From Rhizobiaceae bacterium (GTDB lineage Bacteria; Pseudomonadota; Alphaproteobacteria; Rhizobiales; Rhizobiaceae), in assembly GCA_023953835.1 (NCBI GenBank), contig JAMLJB010000002.1:26630-90629 (forward strand): a stretch of 64,000 bases of DNA. Direction: 5' to 3'. Below, piece after piece: positions 43,895 to 53,328 of the stretch; position 1 is the first letter of the stretch, and each line of letters begins with the position of its first letter. The notes beneath the pieces were generated by a model. It worked only from the letters and a program-made list of their open reading frames with translations. It did not search any database and was not told the origin of the DNA. The translations under genes and the position numbers were made by a program.

Positions 43895-44953
43895 TTACCG
43901 CAGGGGCGTGGCCAGACGATAGGTTTGCTGTGCGGTTCCGCTGAAGAGCGCTCGCTTTTCCGCCTCGGATGCTCCGGCGGCCATGCGCTTGAACGCATTC
44001 CACAGCGTCGCGTAACCTGTGCCCATCTTTTCGACTGGAAAATTGCTTTCGAACATGCAGCGTTCGGCGCCAAAGAAATCGATGCAGCGGTCAATATAGG
44101 GGGCCCAGTGCCCGGCCAGAGCTTCGGAGGTCGGCGGAACGGGCATGCCAAGATAATCGAAGGCGGCGAGCCGGCTAAGCATGCCACCGAGCTTCACGAC
44201 AATATTGGGATGCTGCGCCAGCTTCCGCATCGAGTCCGCCCACTGTGCCAACACTTCCTCGCACTTTCCTTCATAGGGACCATAGCCAAGGGGTCCACCG
44301 GTGTTGCCGACGATGATGGTGAGCGTGGGGATTGCGCGCGCCAGTTCAGCAAGTTGATCGAGTTGCGGATGAAAGAGCATCGCGTCAAAGGCGAGGTTCA
44401 TATCCGCGAGGGTCTTCAGGCCATCCAGCACGTCCGGCCGCAGCAGCGTATCCGGTCCGGAGGCGGCGTGGCTGTTGCGGATGGCGTCGCTTGCGTCCCA
44501 GGCCGTGGCGTAGCGGATACCGCAGAACCTGCCGCGACCAGCCTCGATATGTGCGTCAAGGACGGACCGAACCCGTCCCCCAAGCGACAGGTCCGCAAAA
44601 CCAACGATGCCGCGCGCAATCCCGAACCGGCCGGCATTTGCTGCATCGCTTGTCGCGGCCAGCTGTGCGACAAATTCTGTCTCGCCCACCGGCCGCAACC
44701 ATTCCGGGCCGTTCTTGTAGTAGGCGGTCTGGCTTTCGACGAAGACGGTTCCAACTACATTGTGACCCGTCAGCAAGTCACTTTCCAGTTCCTCACCAAA
44801 ATAGCGATTACCGGGCCGGTCCCAGAAATGATGGTGGGTGTCTATGATGGCGATATCTGGATCTAACACCGGTTCGACGGGCTGGCTATCGAGCCAGTCC
44901 AGGCGCGGCGGCAACGGGTGGCCGAAACTCTGGGTGTGGGCGGAGCCGTTCAT
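43895..44953 (-). CDS. Amidohydrolase-2 family TIM-barrel hydrolase
   Basis: 352-residue metal-dependent hydrolase of the amidohydrolase-related family that includes lactonases, 2-pyrone-4,6-dicarboxylate hydrolase and 4-sulfomuconolactone hydrolase. Seen: metal motif DTHHHFWD near residue 40, FVESQTAYY, FHPQLDQL and the C-terminal catalytic Asp position replaced by ESNFPVEK, as in the lactonase branch. Its start overlaps the CMD gene stop (ATGA). Likely hydrolyses a lactone or carboxylated ring product. Confidence 0.83.
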   Translation of the reverse strand: MNGSAHTQSFGHPLPPRLDWLDSQPVEPVLDPDIAIIDTHHHFWDRPGNRYFGEELESDLLTGHNVVGTVFVESQTAYYKNGPEWLRPVGETEFVAQLAATSDAANAGRFGIARGIVGFADLSLGGRVRSVLDAHIEAGRGRFCGIRYATAWDASDAIRNSHAASGPDTLLRPDVLDGLKTLADMNLAFDAMLFHPQLDQLAELARAIPTLTIIVGNTGGPLGYGPYEGKCEEVLAQWADSMRKLAQHPNIVVKLGGMLSRLAAFDYLGMPVPPTSEALAGHWAPYIDRCIDFFGAERCMFESNFPVEKMGTGYATLWNAFKRMAAGASEAEKRALFSGTAQQTYRLATPLR

Positions 44954-45507
44954 TGCGCGGCGGCCCGCAGCGGGAACTGCGCCACCAGCGGTCCGTAGGT
45001 GTCCTCGAGATCGACCTCAAAGCATTTCAGAAACCGGGTTGCGCTGTTGTAGTGGCAAACGGTGACGACCAGATCGAGTAGCTGATCGTTCGGCAGATGC
45101 TCGGCCACTGCAGCATAAACCTCATCGTCCACCTTGCCTTCCAGGGTGAGCTGACGGGCGAGCCGCAACGCTGACCTTGTCAGTTCATCAAGCTGACTCG
45201 TGCGACCGCTCGTCTCGGCGATCATCGCATGGATGTCTTCATCCGAGACGCCGAACTGGTGGCCGATCTTTACATGGTGATAGAATTCATATGCGCAGTC
45301 GGCGACATATCCCACCTGCAGCGTGACCATTTCGCGCAATCGCGGATCAATCGTGGAGTCGTACCGGATATATCTGCCCAGCTTGCTGAACTCCCTCGCG
45401 CATTTCAAGTTATTGGCCAAGGCTTTGTAAATATTTATGTTTCGGGCCGAAATATCGGAATACTCCGCCGGAATATCCTCAGTTGCTACATAGGGAAGTC
45501 TTGCCAT
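44950..45507 (-). CDS. Carboxymuconolactone decarboxylase (CMD) family protein
   Basis: 185-residue helical CMD/AhpD-like protein. The active-site strip reads QVGYVADCAYEFYHHVKIG, keeping Glu and His of the proton relay but with a single Cys instead of CxxC, so a peroxidase role as in AhpD is unlikely and a decarboxylase- or isomerase-like role fits. Coupled to the amidohydrolase gene by ATGA, 27 bp after the acyl-CoA synthetase gene. Confidence 0.82.
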   Translation of the reverse strand: MARLPYVATEDIPAEYSDISARNINIYKALANNLKCAREFSKLGRYIRYDSTIDPRLREMVTLQVGYVADCAYEFYHHVKIGHQFGVSDEDIHAMIAETSGRTSQLDELTRSALRLARQLTLEGKVDDEVYAAVAEHLPNDQLLDLVVTVCHYNSATRFLKCFEVDLEDTYGPLVAQFPLRAAAQ

Positions 45508-45534
45508 CTTCGTTCTCTCGTGAATTGCGGTTGC

Positions 45535-47076
45535 TCAGACCTGGCGGCTCCTGCCGGCCCAGAACTTTTCGCGGATGTCCTTCTTGAGCACCTTGCCAAC
45601 CGTACTGCGTGGAAGCCATTCCCACACCTCGACGCTCTTCGGCGTCTTCACACCGCCGAGACGGTCGCGGCAGAAGGCAAGGACTTCGGCTTCGTTCCAG
45701 GACTTCCCGGGCTTCAACTCCACCACTCCCTTCACTGCCTCGCCCCATGTGTCATCCGGGATTCCGATTACCGCACAATCGCGGATGCTTTCGTGACTGA
45801 GCAGAACCCGCTCAACCTCGGCGGGCGAGATGTTAAAGCCACCGGAAATTATTACGTCCTTGAGCCGGTCCGTAATGTAGAAATAGCCCTGCTCGTCCCG
45901 GTATCCAGCATCGCCGGTATGCAGCCAGCCGTCCTTGAAGACCTCTGCAGTCGCTTCGGCGTTGCGGAAATAGCCCTTCATCACGAGGTCACTGCGAACC
46001 ACGAGTTCGCCACGCTCATGGGGTGGCAATATCTCTCCGGATGATCCCATAATCTCGACACGCGCGAACGGTGTGGCCCGACCACAACTACCCAGCCGGC
46101 TATTACCGTCTTCGCCATGCTCGGCGGGCGTCAGGCATGTGCAGATGAAGGGCGCTTCCGCCTGGCCATAGAGCTGGGTCATCACCGGCCCGAATACACT
46201 GATAGCCTCCTGGATCTTGTGCGGCGCCATCGGAGCAGCGGAATAGATAAAATATTGCAGCGAGCCATAGTCAAAGCCACGAACCTGTTGGCTGGCCAGA
46301 AGACGATAAATTATGGTTGGTGGAAGAAAGAGCTGGGTAACACGATAGCGCTCGATCAGCGGCAGCACTGTCTCCGGTGCCGTCGAAGGTGCAATCACGT
46401 TGGTTCCGCCCTGGGCCAATGTCACGAAGGTCATCGTTCCGGCGGCGTGTGTTAACGGAGCCACGACGAGGTGAACCGGCGGCTCTATGACAGGAAGGCA
46501 TGCGAACCAGTTGGCGAACACGGTGGCATACATGCGGTTCGTGTTGGGTACCGCCCGCGGCAGCGAGGTGGTGCCGCCGGTGCCACGGATCGCCACCACG
46601 TCTTCTGGATCGGTTATCACCACAAGCGGGTCAGCAGGTTGCTCCATCGCCCAGGCAAAGAGCCCGGGAACGTCGGCTACAGCGCGGTCGACCGACACCA
46701 TGCCGAGCAGCGAACGCATCTTCGCGCGAAGCAACTCCGCATGAGGCGCAACCCCGCTATCGATAAACAGGAAGCGGCAATCGAGACCGGACAGAATCGC
46801 GGCGCTTTCCTCGATGCTGTTGCGTGCATTGACCGGAACCCAGATGGCGCCCGCCCGAAGAATGCCCAGGACAGCCACGAAGGTCAGCAAGTGGTTGCCG
46901 CTAAGCAACCCGACATGATCGCCTTGCTGGACACCAGCACTGCGCAGGCCGTTGGCGATGCGATACGCCAATTCGGAGACAGCTCTATAGGTCAGCGGCT
47001 CCTCGCCAGGGGCAACAAAGCAAGCGCGGTCCGGGCCGAGCATCAGACCGCGGTCGAACACATCGATCAATTGCAT
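45535..47076 (-). CDS. AMP-forming acyl-CoA synthetase / ligase
   Basis: 513-residue ANL-family adenylating enzyme: A3-type loop IRGTGGTTSLPRAV (variant of SGTTGLPKGV with Arg for Lys), YGQAEAPF, GELVVRSD, HTGDAGYRDEQGYFYITDRLKD and the C-terminal catalytic Lys in PRSTVGKVLKK. ATG 47076 (MQLIDVF) is favoured over GTG 47097. It would activate a carboxylic acid to its CoA thioester, feeding the citryl-CoA-lyase-like enzyme. Confidence 0.88.
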   Translation of the reverse strand: MQLIDVFDRGLMLGPDRACFVAPGEEPLTYRAVSELAYRIANGLRSAGVQQGDHVGLLSGNHLLTFVAVLGILRAGAIWVPVNARNSIEESAAILSGLDCRFLFIDSGVAPHAELLRAKMRSLLGMVSVDRAVADVPGLFAWAMEQPADPLVVITDPEDVVAIRGTGGTTSLPRAVPNTNRMYATVFANWFACLPVIEPPVHLVVAPLTHAAGTMTFVTLAQGGTNVIAPSTAPETVLPLIERYRVTQLFLPPTIIYRLLASQQVRGFDYGSLQYFIYSAAPMAPHKIQEAISVFGPVMTQLYGQAEAPFICTCLTPAEHGEDGNSRLGSCGRATPFARVEIMGSSGEILPPHERGELVVRSDLVMKGYFRNAEATAEVFKDGWLHTGDAGYRDEQGYFYITDRLKDVIISGGFNISPAEVERVLLSHESIRDCAVIGIPDDTWGEAVKGVVELKPGKSWNEAEVLAFCRDRLGGVKTPKSVEVWEWLPRSTVGKVLKKDIREKFWAGRSRQV

Positions 47077-47179
47077 AGAGCGCGCCCTCGAAAGCACGCG
47101 GCATTGCGCGGCAATCCTGTTTTCAATTGCGGGTTGCCAATGGCTTGTTTGGTGAAGCTGATTGCCATCGTATCAGCCG

Positions 47180-47971
47180 CTATGACTTCGAAGCGGAACG
47201 CACGCCGCCATGTGAGGCCCACGCGACCCCAGCCAGCCATCCGGCATCCACCGGCAGGTTGATTCCGGTAATCGCGGAGGCATCATCAGAGGCCAAGAAA
47301 GCCACCGCCTTGGCGATTTCGTGAGGCTCGATGAGCCGACTAAGAGGGGTGTGGTCGGTGATCCCCTCGACGCGCTTCTCGCCACGCTCGATCGCACCCT
47401 TGAGCAACGGCGTCAGCGTAAAGCCTGGCGACACCGCATTGACCCGCACACCCGCATGGCCCCATTCGGCAGCAAGGTTTGCGGTCATATTGATAACGGC
47501 CGCTTTCGACGGCGCATAGGCATGAAGGGGGCGCGAACTCATCCCGGACAGCGACGCGATCGTAACAATATTGCCGTGGCCTCGCTTGATCATGCGCGAA
47601 CCGAATGAGACGGCGCATAGCCAGGTCCCGCGCAGATTGATCTCCATGATACGCTCCCAGTCAGGCAGCGCCATTTTCTCAGGCGGAACTCGGCCGATAC
47701 TCACGCCGGCACTGGTGACAAGGACATCCACCGGACCAACAGCGGCTTCTATATCCGCGGCTGCAGCCTCAACTGAATCTGCCGAAGTGACGTCGAGCTT
47801 CACCGCGTGGCCGCTGATGACGTCAGCCACCTTTCTTGAGGATGCTTCGTTCAGATCTGCCACAACAACGCGCGCGCCCAGGCTCGCGAAGTTGCGCGCG
47901 CAAGCCTCGCCGATACCGCTGGCTGCCCCCGTTACGACTACGACCCTGTCCTGGAATGCGTGATGGTCCAT
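47180..47971 (-). CDS. SDR family oxidoreductase
   Basis: 263-residue SDR: TGAASGIG cofactor motif near residue 14, TSAG replacing NNAG, Ser in SLSGMSS and the YAPSK motif. ATG 47971 (MDHHAFQDRVV) gives the normal N-terminus; the frame upstream to 48058 crosses a hairpin. Follows the binding-protein gene after a 221-bp gap, so it may start its own transcript leading into the synthetase and hydrolase genes. Confidence 0.84.
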   Translation of the reverse strand: MDHHAFQDRVVVVTGAASGIGEACARNFASLGARVVVADLNEASSRKVADVISGHAVKLDVTSADSVEAAAADIEAAVGPVDVLVTSAGVSIGRVPPEKMALPDWERIMEINLRGTWLCAVSFGSRMIKRGHGNIVTIASLSGMSSRPLHAYAPSKAAVINMTANLAAEWGHAGVRVNAVSPGFTLTPLLKGAIERGEKRVEGITDHTPLSRLIEPHEIAKAVAFLASDDASAITGINLPVDAGWLAGVAWASHGGVRSASKS

Positions 47972-47993
47972 TGCTCTTTCCTGTTGCTGCATT

Positions 47994-48017
47994 GCTGGAG
48001 GACCGAAGCCCTCCAGC
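47994..48017. terminator. Hairpin upstream of the SDR gene
   Basis: GCTGGAGG (47994-48001) and CCTCCAGC (48010-48017), 8-bp stem, 8-nt loop, in the 221-bp gap between SDR and ABC binding-protein genes. A second short hairpin GGGATG-TCG-CATCCC lies at 48139-48153. They may end the ABC transcript or protect its 3' end. Confidence 0.45.
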
Positions 48018-48192
48018 CTTCCTGCTCGGTGTGGGCGTTCGCCGCCTGCACCATTCATTCCTGACGCTTGTTACGTTCGCAGCGCGCGTTGAGAACAACC
48101 GACCAGCGCATGGGTGACGATGGAAGGATGCTCACAGCGGGATGTCGCATCCCTTTCCCGCAGCCACAGTCCCGAAGAGACACGTCCTCCCC

Positions 48193-49164
48193 TCACTCGA
48201 ACGTCGCCTTTTGAAGAGAATCGTCGATCAGATCGGCGGAATTGATATTGGGATTGACCAGCTTGGCGACCGCCGCCCATTTTTCGGGATGAATGTGGAA
48301 CTTGTTCGCCCTTATATCTTCCCAATAGTGGCTATCGACATAGCTGCGGTATACCGACTTCAACGCGCTGGGGTCGATCTTCACCCACTTTGCCCAAGCT
48401 TCCACGACCGCATCCTCGTTGGCCGGATCGATGATGTAGTCCGTCTCAGCGAGAGTCACCTTGAGGAACCGCTTCAAGCCCTCAAGGGTCGTCGCGTCCG
48501 TGTCCGTCTTGGCCAGCAGCACGGAGTAGGTCGGGGTCACTTCACCGCTATTGCCGATGATCGTTGCGTCGGGAACGACGAGATGAAATGGCCCAACCAA
48601 CATAGCGGCATCCACCTGCTTGTTCAGAAATGACTGGATAATCACCGGGGTTCCGCCGAGGCTGACCCAGGTCGAGTCGTCGGGATTTCCACCCCGCGCC
48701 CTGACAAGCGCCTTGCCTGTGAGCGTATGCACGCTGTCGGGAGCGCCGGTGCCGATCTTTTTGCCTACGAGGTCTTTCACCGTTTTGATCGACGGATCGG
48801 CCACCAGATAGTGGAAGTCGCCTCTGGTCAGCTCGGCGACCATTTTGAGCCCCGGAACGGAATAGGCGGAGTTCACCGCACCGAAAGCCTCGACCATGCA
48901 AGCTTCAAGCGAGCCGCCGGCAACGGCGCGCGCGCAATCGGCAACCGTGCCGACGCGCACCCACTCCACGTCGAGGCCCGCTTCGGCATACTTACCCTGA
49001 TCGGTTGCAAATGCGTATGTCGATTGCACCGGCAGATAGACAGTGCCCTGCACGCCGATCCGCAAGGGTATGTTGTCGGCCAGAACCTGACCCGCGGTCG
49101 CACAGGTCACGACCGTAGCTGCGGCAAGAGGCATCAAGGTCCTGCAAATACTGAAAAGTGACAT
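48193..49164 (-). CDS. ABC transporter substrate-binding protein (taurine/nitrate/NMT1-like)
   Basis: 323-residue periplasmic protein of the SsuA/TauA/NMT1 superfamily. A signal peptide (MSLFSICRTLMPLAAATVVT, cleavage after VLA) precedes LRIGVQGTVYLPVQ; KDLVGKKIGTGAPDS and VDAAMLVGPFHLV follow. ATG 49164 is chosen, the longer frame overlaps the ATPase gene. Ligands of the family include sulfonates, pyrimidine precursors and aromatic carboxylates; the downstream enzymes suggest a carboxylated ring or lactone. Confidence 0.87.
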   Translation of the reverse strand: MSLFSICRTLMPLAAATVVTCATAGQVLADNIPLRIGVQGTVYLPVQSTYAFATDQGKYAEAGLDVEWVRVGTVADCARAVAGGSLEACMVEAFGAVNSAYSVPGLKMVAELTRGDFHYLVADPSIKTVKDLVGKKIGTGAPDSVHTLTGKALVRARGGNPDDSTWVSLGGTPVIIQSFLNKQVDAAMLVGPFHLVVPDATIIGNSGEVTPTYSVLLAKTDTDATTLEGLKRFLKVTLAETDYIIDPANEDAVVEAWAKWVKIDPSALKSVYRSYVDSHYWEDIRANKFHIHPEKWAAVAKLVNPNINSADLIDDSLQKATFE

Positions 49165-49177
49165 TCCATTCCTCCCG

Positions 49178-50008
49178 TTACTTTGTTGGATTTCCCGTGG
49201 CCAAAGCCTGACGCGCCTCGGTCGCGGCTGCACTGCGCTCTGTCTCGGCGAGCAGGTCGGCCAGTTCATCGACCAGCCGGTGATACGCTTCCGATCTCTT
49301 GGATATCGCCGTGCGCGGTCTTGGGATGTCGACCTTGATATCGGCGACTATGCCCGTTGACGCCGGCCCCAGAATGATGACCCGATCTGAGAGAAACACG
49401 GCTTCCTCGAGTTGGTGCGTTACGAACAAGACGGTTTTCTGATCGCGCTCCCAAACCTCAATCAGATGTTCCTGCATCCGTTCGCGCGTCATCATGTCGA
49501 GCGCTGCAAAAGGCTCGTCCATCAAGACGATCTGCGGCGACAGGGCGAGAGCGCGAGCCAGGTTGACCCTTTGGCGCATGCCGCCGCTCAACTGATGCGG
49601 ATAGGAATCGCAGAATTTCTCGAGGCCAACCTGCTTCAGCGCAGCCAGTGCTTGCGCCCGGGCCCTGTTACGCGGAAGGCTGTCTTCTATGCCGAGACAA
49701 ACATTTCCGAGCGCCGTGCGCCAAGGCAGCAAGGCGTCCTGCTGGAACACCATCCCGGCGCTGCTGCTTGGCCCCGTGACCATCTTGCCGCCTACGCTGA
49801 TGGTGCCGGCATCGGTACGCTGCAGGCCCATCACAAGCCGCAGCATCGTCGACTTCCCGCATCCGCTCGGTCCCACGATGCTCACGAACTCGCCGTCGGC
49901 AACGTCAAGCGACAGTCGATCGAATATCTGAAGCCTTTCGCGAGAGCGCGACGTGTAGCCATAGACCACGTCGCGCAGCTCAAGTTGCGCCCGCGCTGCG
50001 TTGGTCAT
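49178..50008 (-). CDS. ABC transporter ATP-binding protein (SsuB/TauB-like)
   Basis: 276-residue ATPase: Walker A GPSGCGKST near 47-55, LSGGMRQRV, LMDEPFAALD and FVTHQLEEAVFLSD. The GGMRQR signature is typical of nitrate/sulfonate/bicarbonate-type importers. Coupled to the permease gene by ATGA and 13 bp before the binding-protein gene. Confidence 0.92.
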   Translation of the reverse strand: MTNAARAQLELRDVVYGYTSRSRERLQIFDRLSLDVADGEFVSIVGPSGCGKSTMLRLVMGLQRTDAGTISVGGKMVTGPSSSAGMVFQQDALLPWRTALGNVCLGIEDSLPRNRARAQALAALKQVGLEKFCDSYPHQLSGGMRQRVNLARALALSPQIVLMDEPFAALDMMTRERMQEHLIEVWERDQKTVLFVTHQLEEAVFLSDRVIILGPASTGIVADIKVDIPRPRTAISKRSEAYHRLVDELADLLAETERSAAATEARQALATGNPTK

Positions 50009-50832
50009 GGACGTTCCTCGTGCCAGGGTGCCAGCCAGCGATTCAGCCCTTTGAAGACTGAGGAAATGACCATGCCGGCAATGAGGAAGCAGAGAATGCC
50101 AACATAGATGCCGGCCGTGTCGAACTGCTGGGCTGCATTGAGGAGCAGAAAGCCTACTCCGGCGACCGCGCCGAAAAGCTCTCCGCCCAGCACCCCCACC
50201 AATCCGCGCGCCGAGCCGAGCCGCAGCCCGACCATTGTATATGGCAGCGTGCTCGGCAGTATGATCTTGCGGATGACAGACATCCGGCTGAGGCTGAGCG
50301 AACGGCCCATCTCGAGCAAGGTGGAGGGTGTCTCCTGCACGCCAGCGGTGACATTGATGACGATTGGAAAAATCGCCGAAAGGAAAACCACCGCAACTTT
50401 TGACCAGATGCCAAGGCCGAGCGCGACGATAAAGACAGGACCAAAGGCGATTATCGGGACGGAGTAGAAGCCGGTCATCAACGGCTGGATCGCACTTTCG
50501 AACTTTCGATAGATGCCCAGCACCACACCCAGCGGGATGCCGAACGCGATCGCCAGCGCCATACCCAGAATGAACTCGTTGCCGCTGGCCATAATATCGC
50601 GCATCAGCGTGCCGTCGTTATAAAGCTCCACGGCGCGGCGCCACACATCAGTGGGCGGAACGATGATGAGCGGCGAAGCGAATGGTGCAGCAAGCTGCCA
50701 CACAACCAGCAGAATGCCTGCTGCCAGCCAGGAGGGCCCGTTTCGTCGTACGAAGGCTGGGACTGTCAAGACGCTTCTTTCACCGGCTGCACCTTCCAAA
50801 GCCACTTCATGCGTCACTGCCAAGCTCCGCAC
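50005..50832 (-). CDS. ABC transporter permease (SsuC/TauC-like)
   Basis: 275-residue BPD_transp_1 permease with about six helices and an EAA-like loop (LLEMGRSLSLSRMSVIRKIILPSTLPY). Start may be GTG 50832 or GTG 50817 (VTHEVA, GGAG 8 nt upstream). First gene of the locus 4 minus-strand run, facing the divergent promoter of locus 5. Confidence 0.9.
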   Translation of the reverse strand: MRSLAVTHEVALEGAAGERSVLTVPAFVRRNGPSWLAAGILLVVWQLAAPFASPLIIVPPTDVWRRAVELYNDGTLMRDIMASGNEFILGMALAIAFGIPLGVVLGIYRKFESAIQPLMTGFYSVPIIAFGPVFIVALGLGIWSKVAVVFLSAIFPIVINVTAGVQETPSTLLEMGRSLSLSRMSVIRKIILPSTLPYTMVGLRLGSARGLVGVLGGELFGAVAGVGFLLLNAAQQFDTAGIYVGILCFLIAGMVISSVFKGLNRWLAPWHEERP

Positions 50833-51297
50833 GCAAAGCTAAAAAAAGGCAATCCTGTCCGGTGGTCATGCAATACCTCCCTTGGAGCTCGCCATCGGCG
50901 AGTCCCGCTTTTTGCTGCGCCGCTACGCAGCTGCCCAATACACATTGTGAAAGAGCAGTTTCCTCCCGCATCGTCGCATCGCATGACCGTTCATGCGAAT
51001 TCGTCGATGTCGTTCCCATGTACGTACAATATCATTCAACATCCGAGAGGTGTCAATAGCCAAGGTTTTGCGAAGGTGGTGTCCCGCAGCACAAGCCTGC
51101 CTGGGAAGGTCATTCGAGACGATACGATCCGCCTTATGCAGGTGCTTGGCAAGGAGTGCGGTGGTCTGAACAGCCACCCACCGACTTCGTCATCCGTCGC
51201 CGCCGCCGACCGGTCCGACCTGAAAGCGCGCCGTCAAGGCTATTGTATTCTTCATAATATTGAGTATATTCATAAATATTAGACGGTTTATCGCGAC
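50833..51297. promoter_or_regulatory. 465-bp divergent promoter region between loci 4 and 5
   Basis: No supported gene. The end next to the epimerase gene (51246-51280) is strikingly AT-rich and contains TATTCTTCATAATATTGA at 51246-51263, which matches the AT-rich block at 63541-63558 in 15 of 18 positions and resembles 62612-62643. Candidate operator for the FCD GntR regulator of locus 5, about 35-50 bp before the epimerase start. Confidence 0.5.
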
Positions 51298-52254
51298 ATG
51301 GCTTTTTCATTCAGTCAGCAATTGGACAGGAACGGGATGTCGGCTCTGATCATCCGCGACAAACTTGCTGTTCTTACGCTGCTTCCGTCGATCGGAGGCG
51401 CCATTGCTGGCTACTCATGGAACTGGAACGGCAAGACTATCGACTGGTTGAGACCATCGGACCCAAGCGCTTTGGAGAGCGGCGAGGCCGGAGCACTTTC
51501 CTGCTTTCCGCTTGTTCCATACTCGAACCGGATACGACAAGGCCGGTTCATGTTCGACGGAGAGCAGGTTCAGCTTCCTGTCTCGACGCAGGATCCGCAT
51601 TTCGAGCACGGTCACGGCTGGCGCGGATCCTGGAGCATTGAGAGCACCGGCCCCGGCAGGGCCCTGCTCCGGTTCCTGCACGAGCCGGATGGATGGCCAT
51701 GGCGCTATGAGGCGCATCAACTCTTCTCGCTCGATGACGGAGTCTTAGCGATTGAACTGAGGCTTCGTAACATCTCGGATCGCACAATGCCGGCAGGTCT
51801 TGGTTTGCATCCGTATTTTCCGCTCGCCTCGGGCGCGTATGTGGAAGCAGAACTCGATGGCGTCTGGGAAACGGATTCCGAGGTCCTACCTCTCTGCTTC
51901 AGAGCCCTCCCGCCAGGTGTCCAACGGATAGAGGCCGGGGAAACGAGCCTCGACAATGTGTTCACCGGCTGGCCGCACAGGGCAACGATCACCTGGCCAA
52001 AAGAAGGACGTTCGCTGGTGATGGAGGCTTCGTCACCACTCGACTTCCTCGTCTTGTACACACCTGCGGGTGAATCGTTCTTCTGTTGCGAGCCTGTCAG
52101 CAACGCAACCGACGCGTTCAATATGACGGCAGACGCAATGGCCAGGTCGGGAATGATTGCGCTTCAGCCAGGCGAGGAATCGACAGCAAGCGTGCGCCTT
52201 GCGCCGATACTTACCGATTCACCAAACCAAGCATCAGCACAACTGGGGAACTAG
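51298..52254 (+). CDS. Aldose 1-epimerase (mutarotase) family protein
   Basis: 318-residue GalM-like beta-sandwich: YSNRIRQGRF, HGHGW, GLHPYF (catalytic His about 174) and the catalytic Glu in CEPVSN (about 263). ATG 51298 has no clear ribosome-binding site; ATG 51337 (MSALIIRD) with AGGA upstream is an alternative. Interconverts sugar anomers, which suggests that the importer genes immediately following carry a sugar or sugar derivative. First gene of the plus-strand operon 51298-56093. Confidence 0.85.
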   Translation: MAFSFSQQLDRNGMSALIIRDKLAVLTLLPSIGGAIAGYSWNWNGKTIDWLRPSDPSALESGEAGALSCFPLVPYSNRIRQGRFMFDGEQVQLPVSTQDPHFEHGHGWRGSWSIESTGPGRALLRFLHEPDGWPWRYEAHQLFSLDDGVLAIELRLRNISDRTMPAGLGLHPYFPLASGAYVEAELDGVWETDSEVLPLCFRALPPGVQRIEAGETSLDNVFTGWPHRATITWPKEGRSLVMEASSPLDFLVLYTPAGESFFCCEPVSNATDAFNMTADAMARSGMIALQPGEESTASVRLAPILTDSPNQASAQLGN

Positions 52255-52257
52255 AAA

Positions 52258-53244
52258 ATGCAAATCAAGCGCCGATCTCTACTAAGCAGCTTCGCCGCCA
52301 TCGCCCTGGCCTCACCATTCGCGGGCACTGCTTCCGCATCCGAAAATGTCGTCGTCTACAGCGCTATCAGCACGAAGCTGACAGACGCTTTTGTGGACGC
52401 CTTCCAGAAGGCCAACCCGGATATCAGCGTTCAGCTGATCGCTGGCGGAAGCGGCGAACTGATGACGCGCATCAAGGCAGAGCGCAACAATCCCCTCGGG
52501 GACGTGTTGCTTGGACCGGATGCAGACAGCTTCGATTCTGACCTTTCGCTGTTTGAAAGCTACGAGAGCCCCGAAAGCGGTGCTTTCGACTCCGCTGCGC
52601 TCCAGCCGGACCACAAATATACCGGCTTTTCCACCAACTTTCAGGTCTTCATTGTGAACACAAAAATGATGCCGCTGGATGCGGCGCCAAAAACCTGGAA
52701 AGCCCTGGCGGAGCCACCGTTCAAAGGCAAGGTTCTCATGGCCAACCCCGCTCAATCCGGCTCAGCCTTCTCCCAACTTCACCAGATCCTCGCTCTTTAC
52801 GGGTGGGACGTGATGGATCCCATCATTGACAACACCACCTTCGTATCAAGCTCCAAACTCGCGTTCCAGAACGTCGCCAAGGGCGAGATACCAGTCGGCC
52901 TGACGAGTGAGTTCAACGTCCTGCAGTCCAAGAATGACGGCAATCCGGTGGAGGCGGTGTATCCCGAAGACGGAACCGCGCTGGTTGTGGACGCAGTCGG
53001 TATTATCGCAGGCGGTCCAAACCAGGCGGCCGCCAAGAAGTTCGTCGACTTTGTTACATCCAAGCCCGCGCACGAAATGCTCGTCGAAATCGATGGACGC
53101 CGTTCGGCACGAAAGGATGTTGCCCCGCCCACCGGACTGGCCCTGATCGATTCCATCAAGGTCGTTCCCTACAACACCGTATCGGCCGCAAAGGACAAGG
53201 ACGCCGAGCTAGCCCGGTTCGACGAAATGTTCTCGCAAAAATAG
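52258..53244 (+). CDS. ABC transporter substrate-binding protein (AfuA/FbpA-like)
   Basis: 328-residue periplasmic protein of the ferric/sugar-phosphate class. Signal peptide MQIKRRSLLSSFAAIALASPFAG, then NVVVYSAISTKLTDAFVDAFQKANPDI and LIAGGSGELMTRIKAE. Proteins of this class first named as iron binders include AfuA, which binds hexose phosphates. The genes around it (epimerase 3 bp upstream, sugar-acid enzymes in the locus) favour a sugar phosphate over iron. Confidence 0.85.
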   Translation: MQIKRRSLLSSFAAIALASPFAGTASASENVVVYSAISTKLTDAFVDAFQKANPDISVQLIAGGSGELMTRIKAERNNPLGDVLLGPDADSFDSDLSLFESYESPESGAFDSAALQPDHKYTGFSTNFQVFIVNTKMMPLDAAPKTWKALAEPPFKGKVLMANPAQSGSAFSQLHQILALYGWDVMDPIIDNTTFVSSSKLAFQNVAKGEIPVGLTSEFNVLQSKNDGNPVEAVYPEDGTALVVDAVGIIAGGPNQAAAKKFVDFVTSKPAHEMLVEIDGRRSARKDVAPPTGLALIDSIKVVPYNTVSAAKDKDAELARFDEMFSQK

Positions 53245-53328
53245 TCCTGTTTCATCAGACTCCGACATCCGGCGGCAATTGTGCCGCCGGACGTTTTTCG
53301 AGCAGCTGCACCGGGAGCGGAAACCAGG

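Noticed and set aside
43190..44866. 558-residue plus-strand open frame opposite the citryl-CoA-lyase and amidohydrolase genes
   Set aside because: No motifs; both minus-strand genes beneath have complete active sites and coupled starts.
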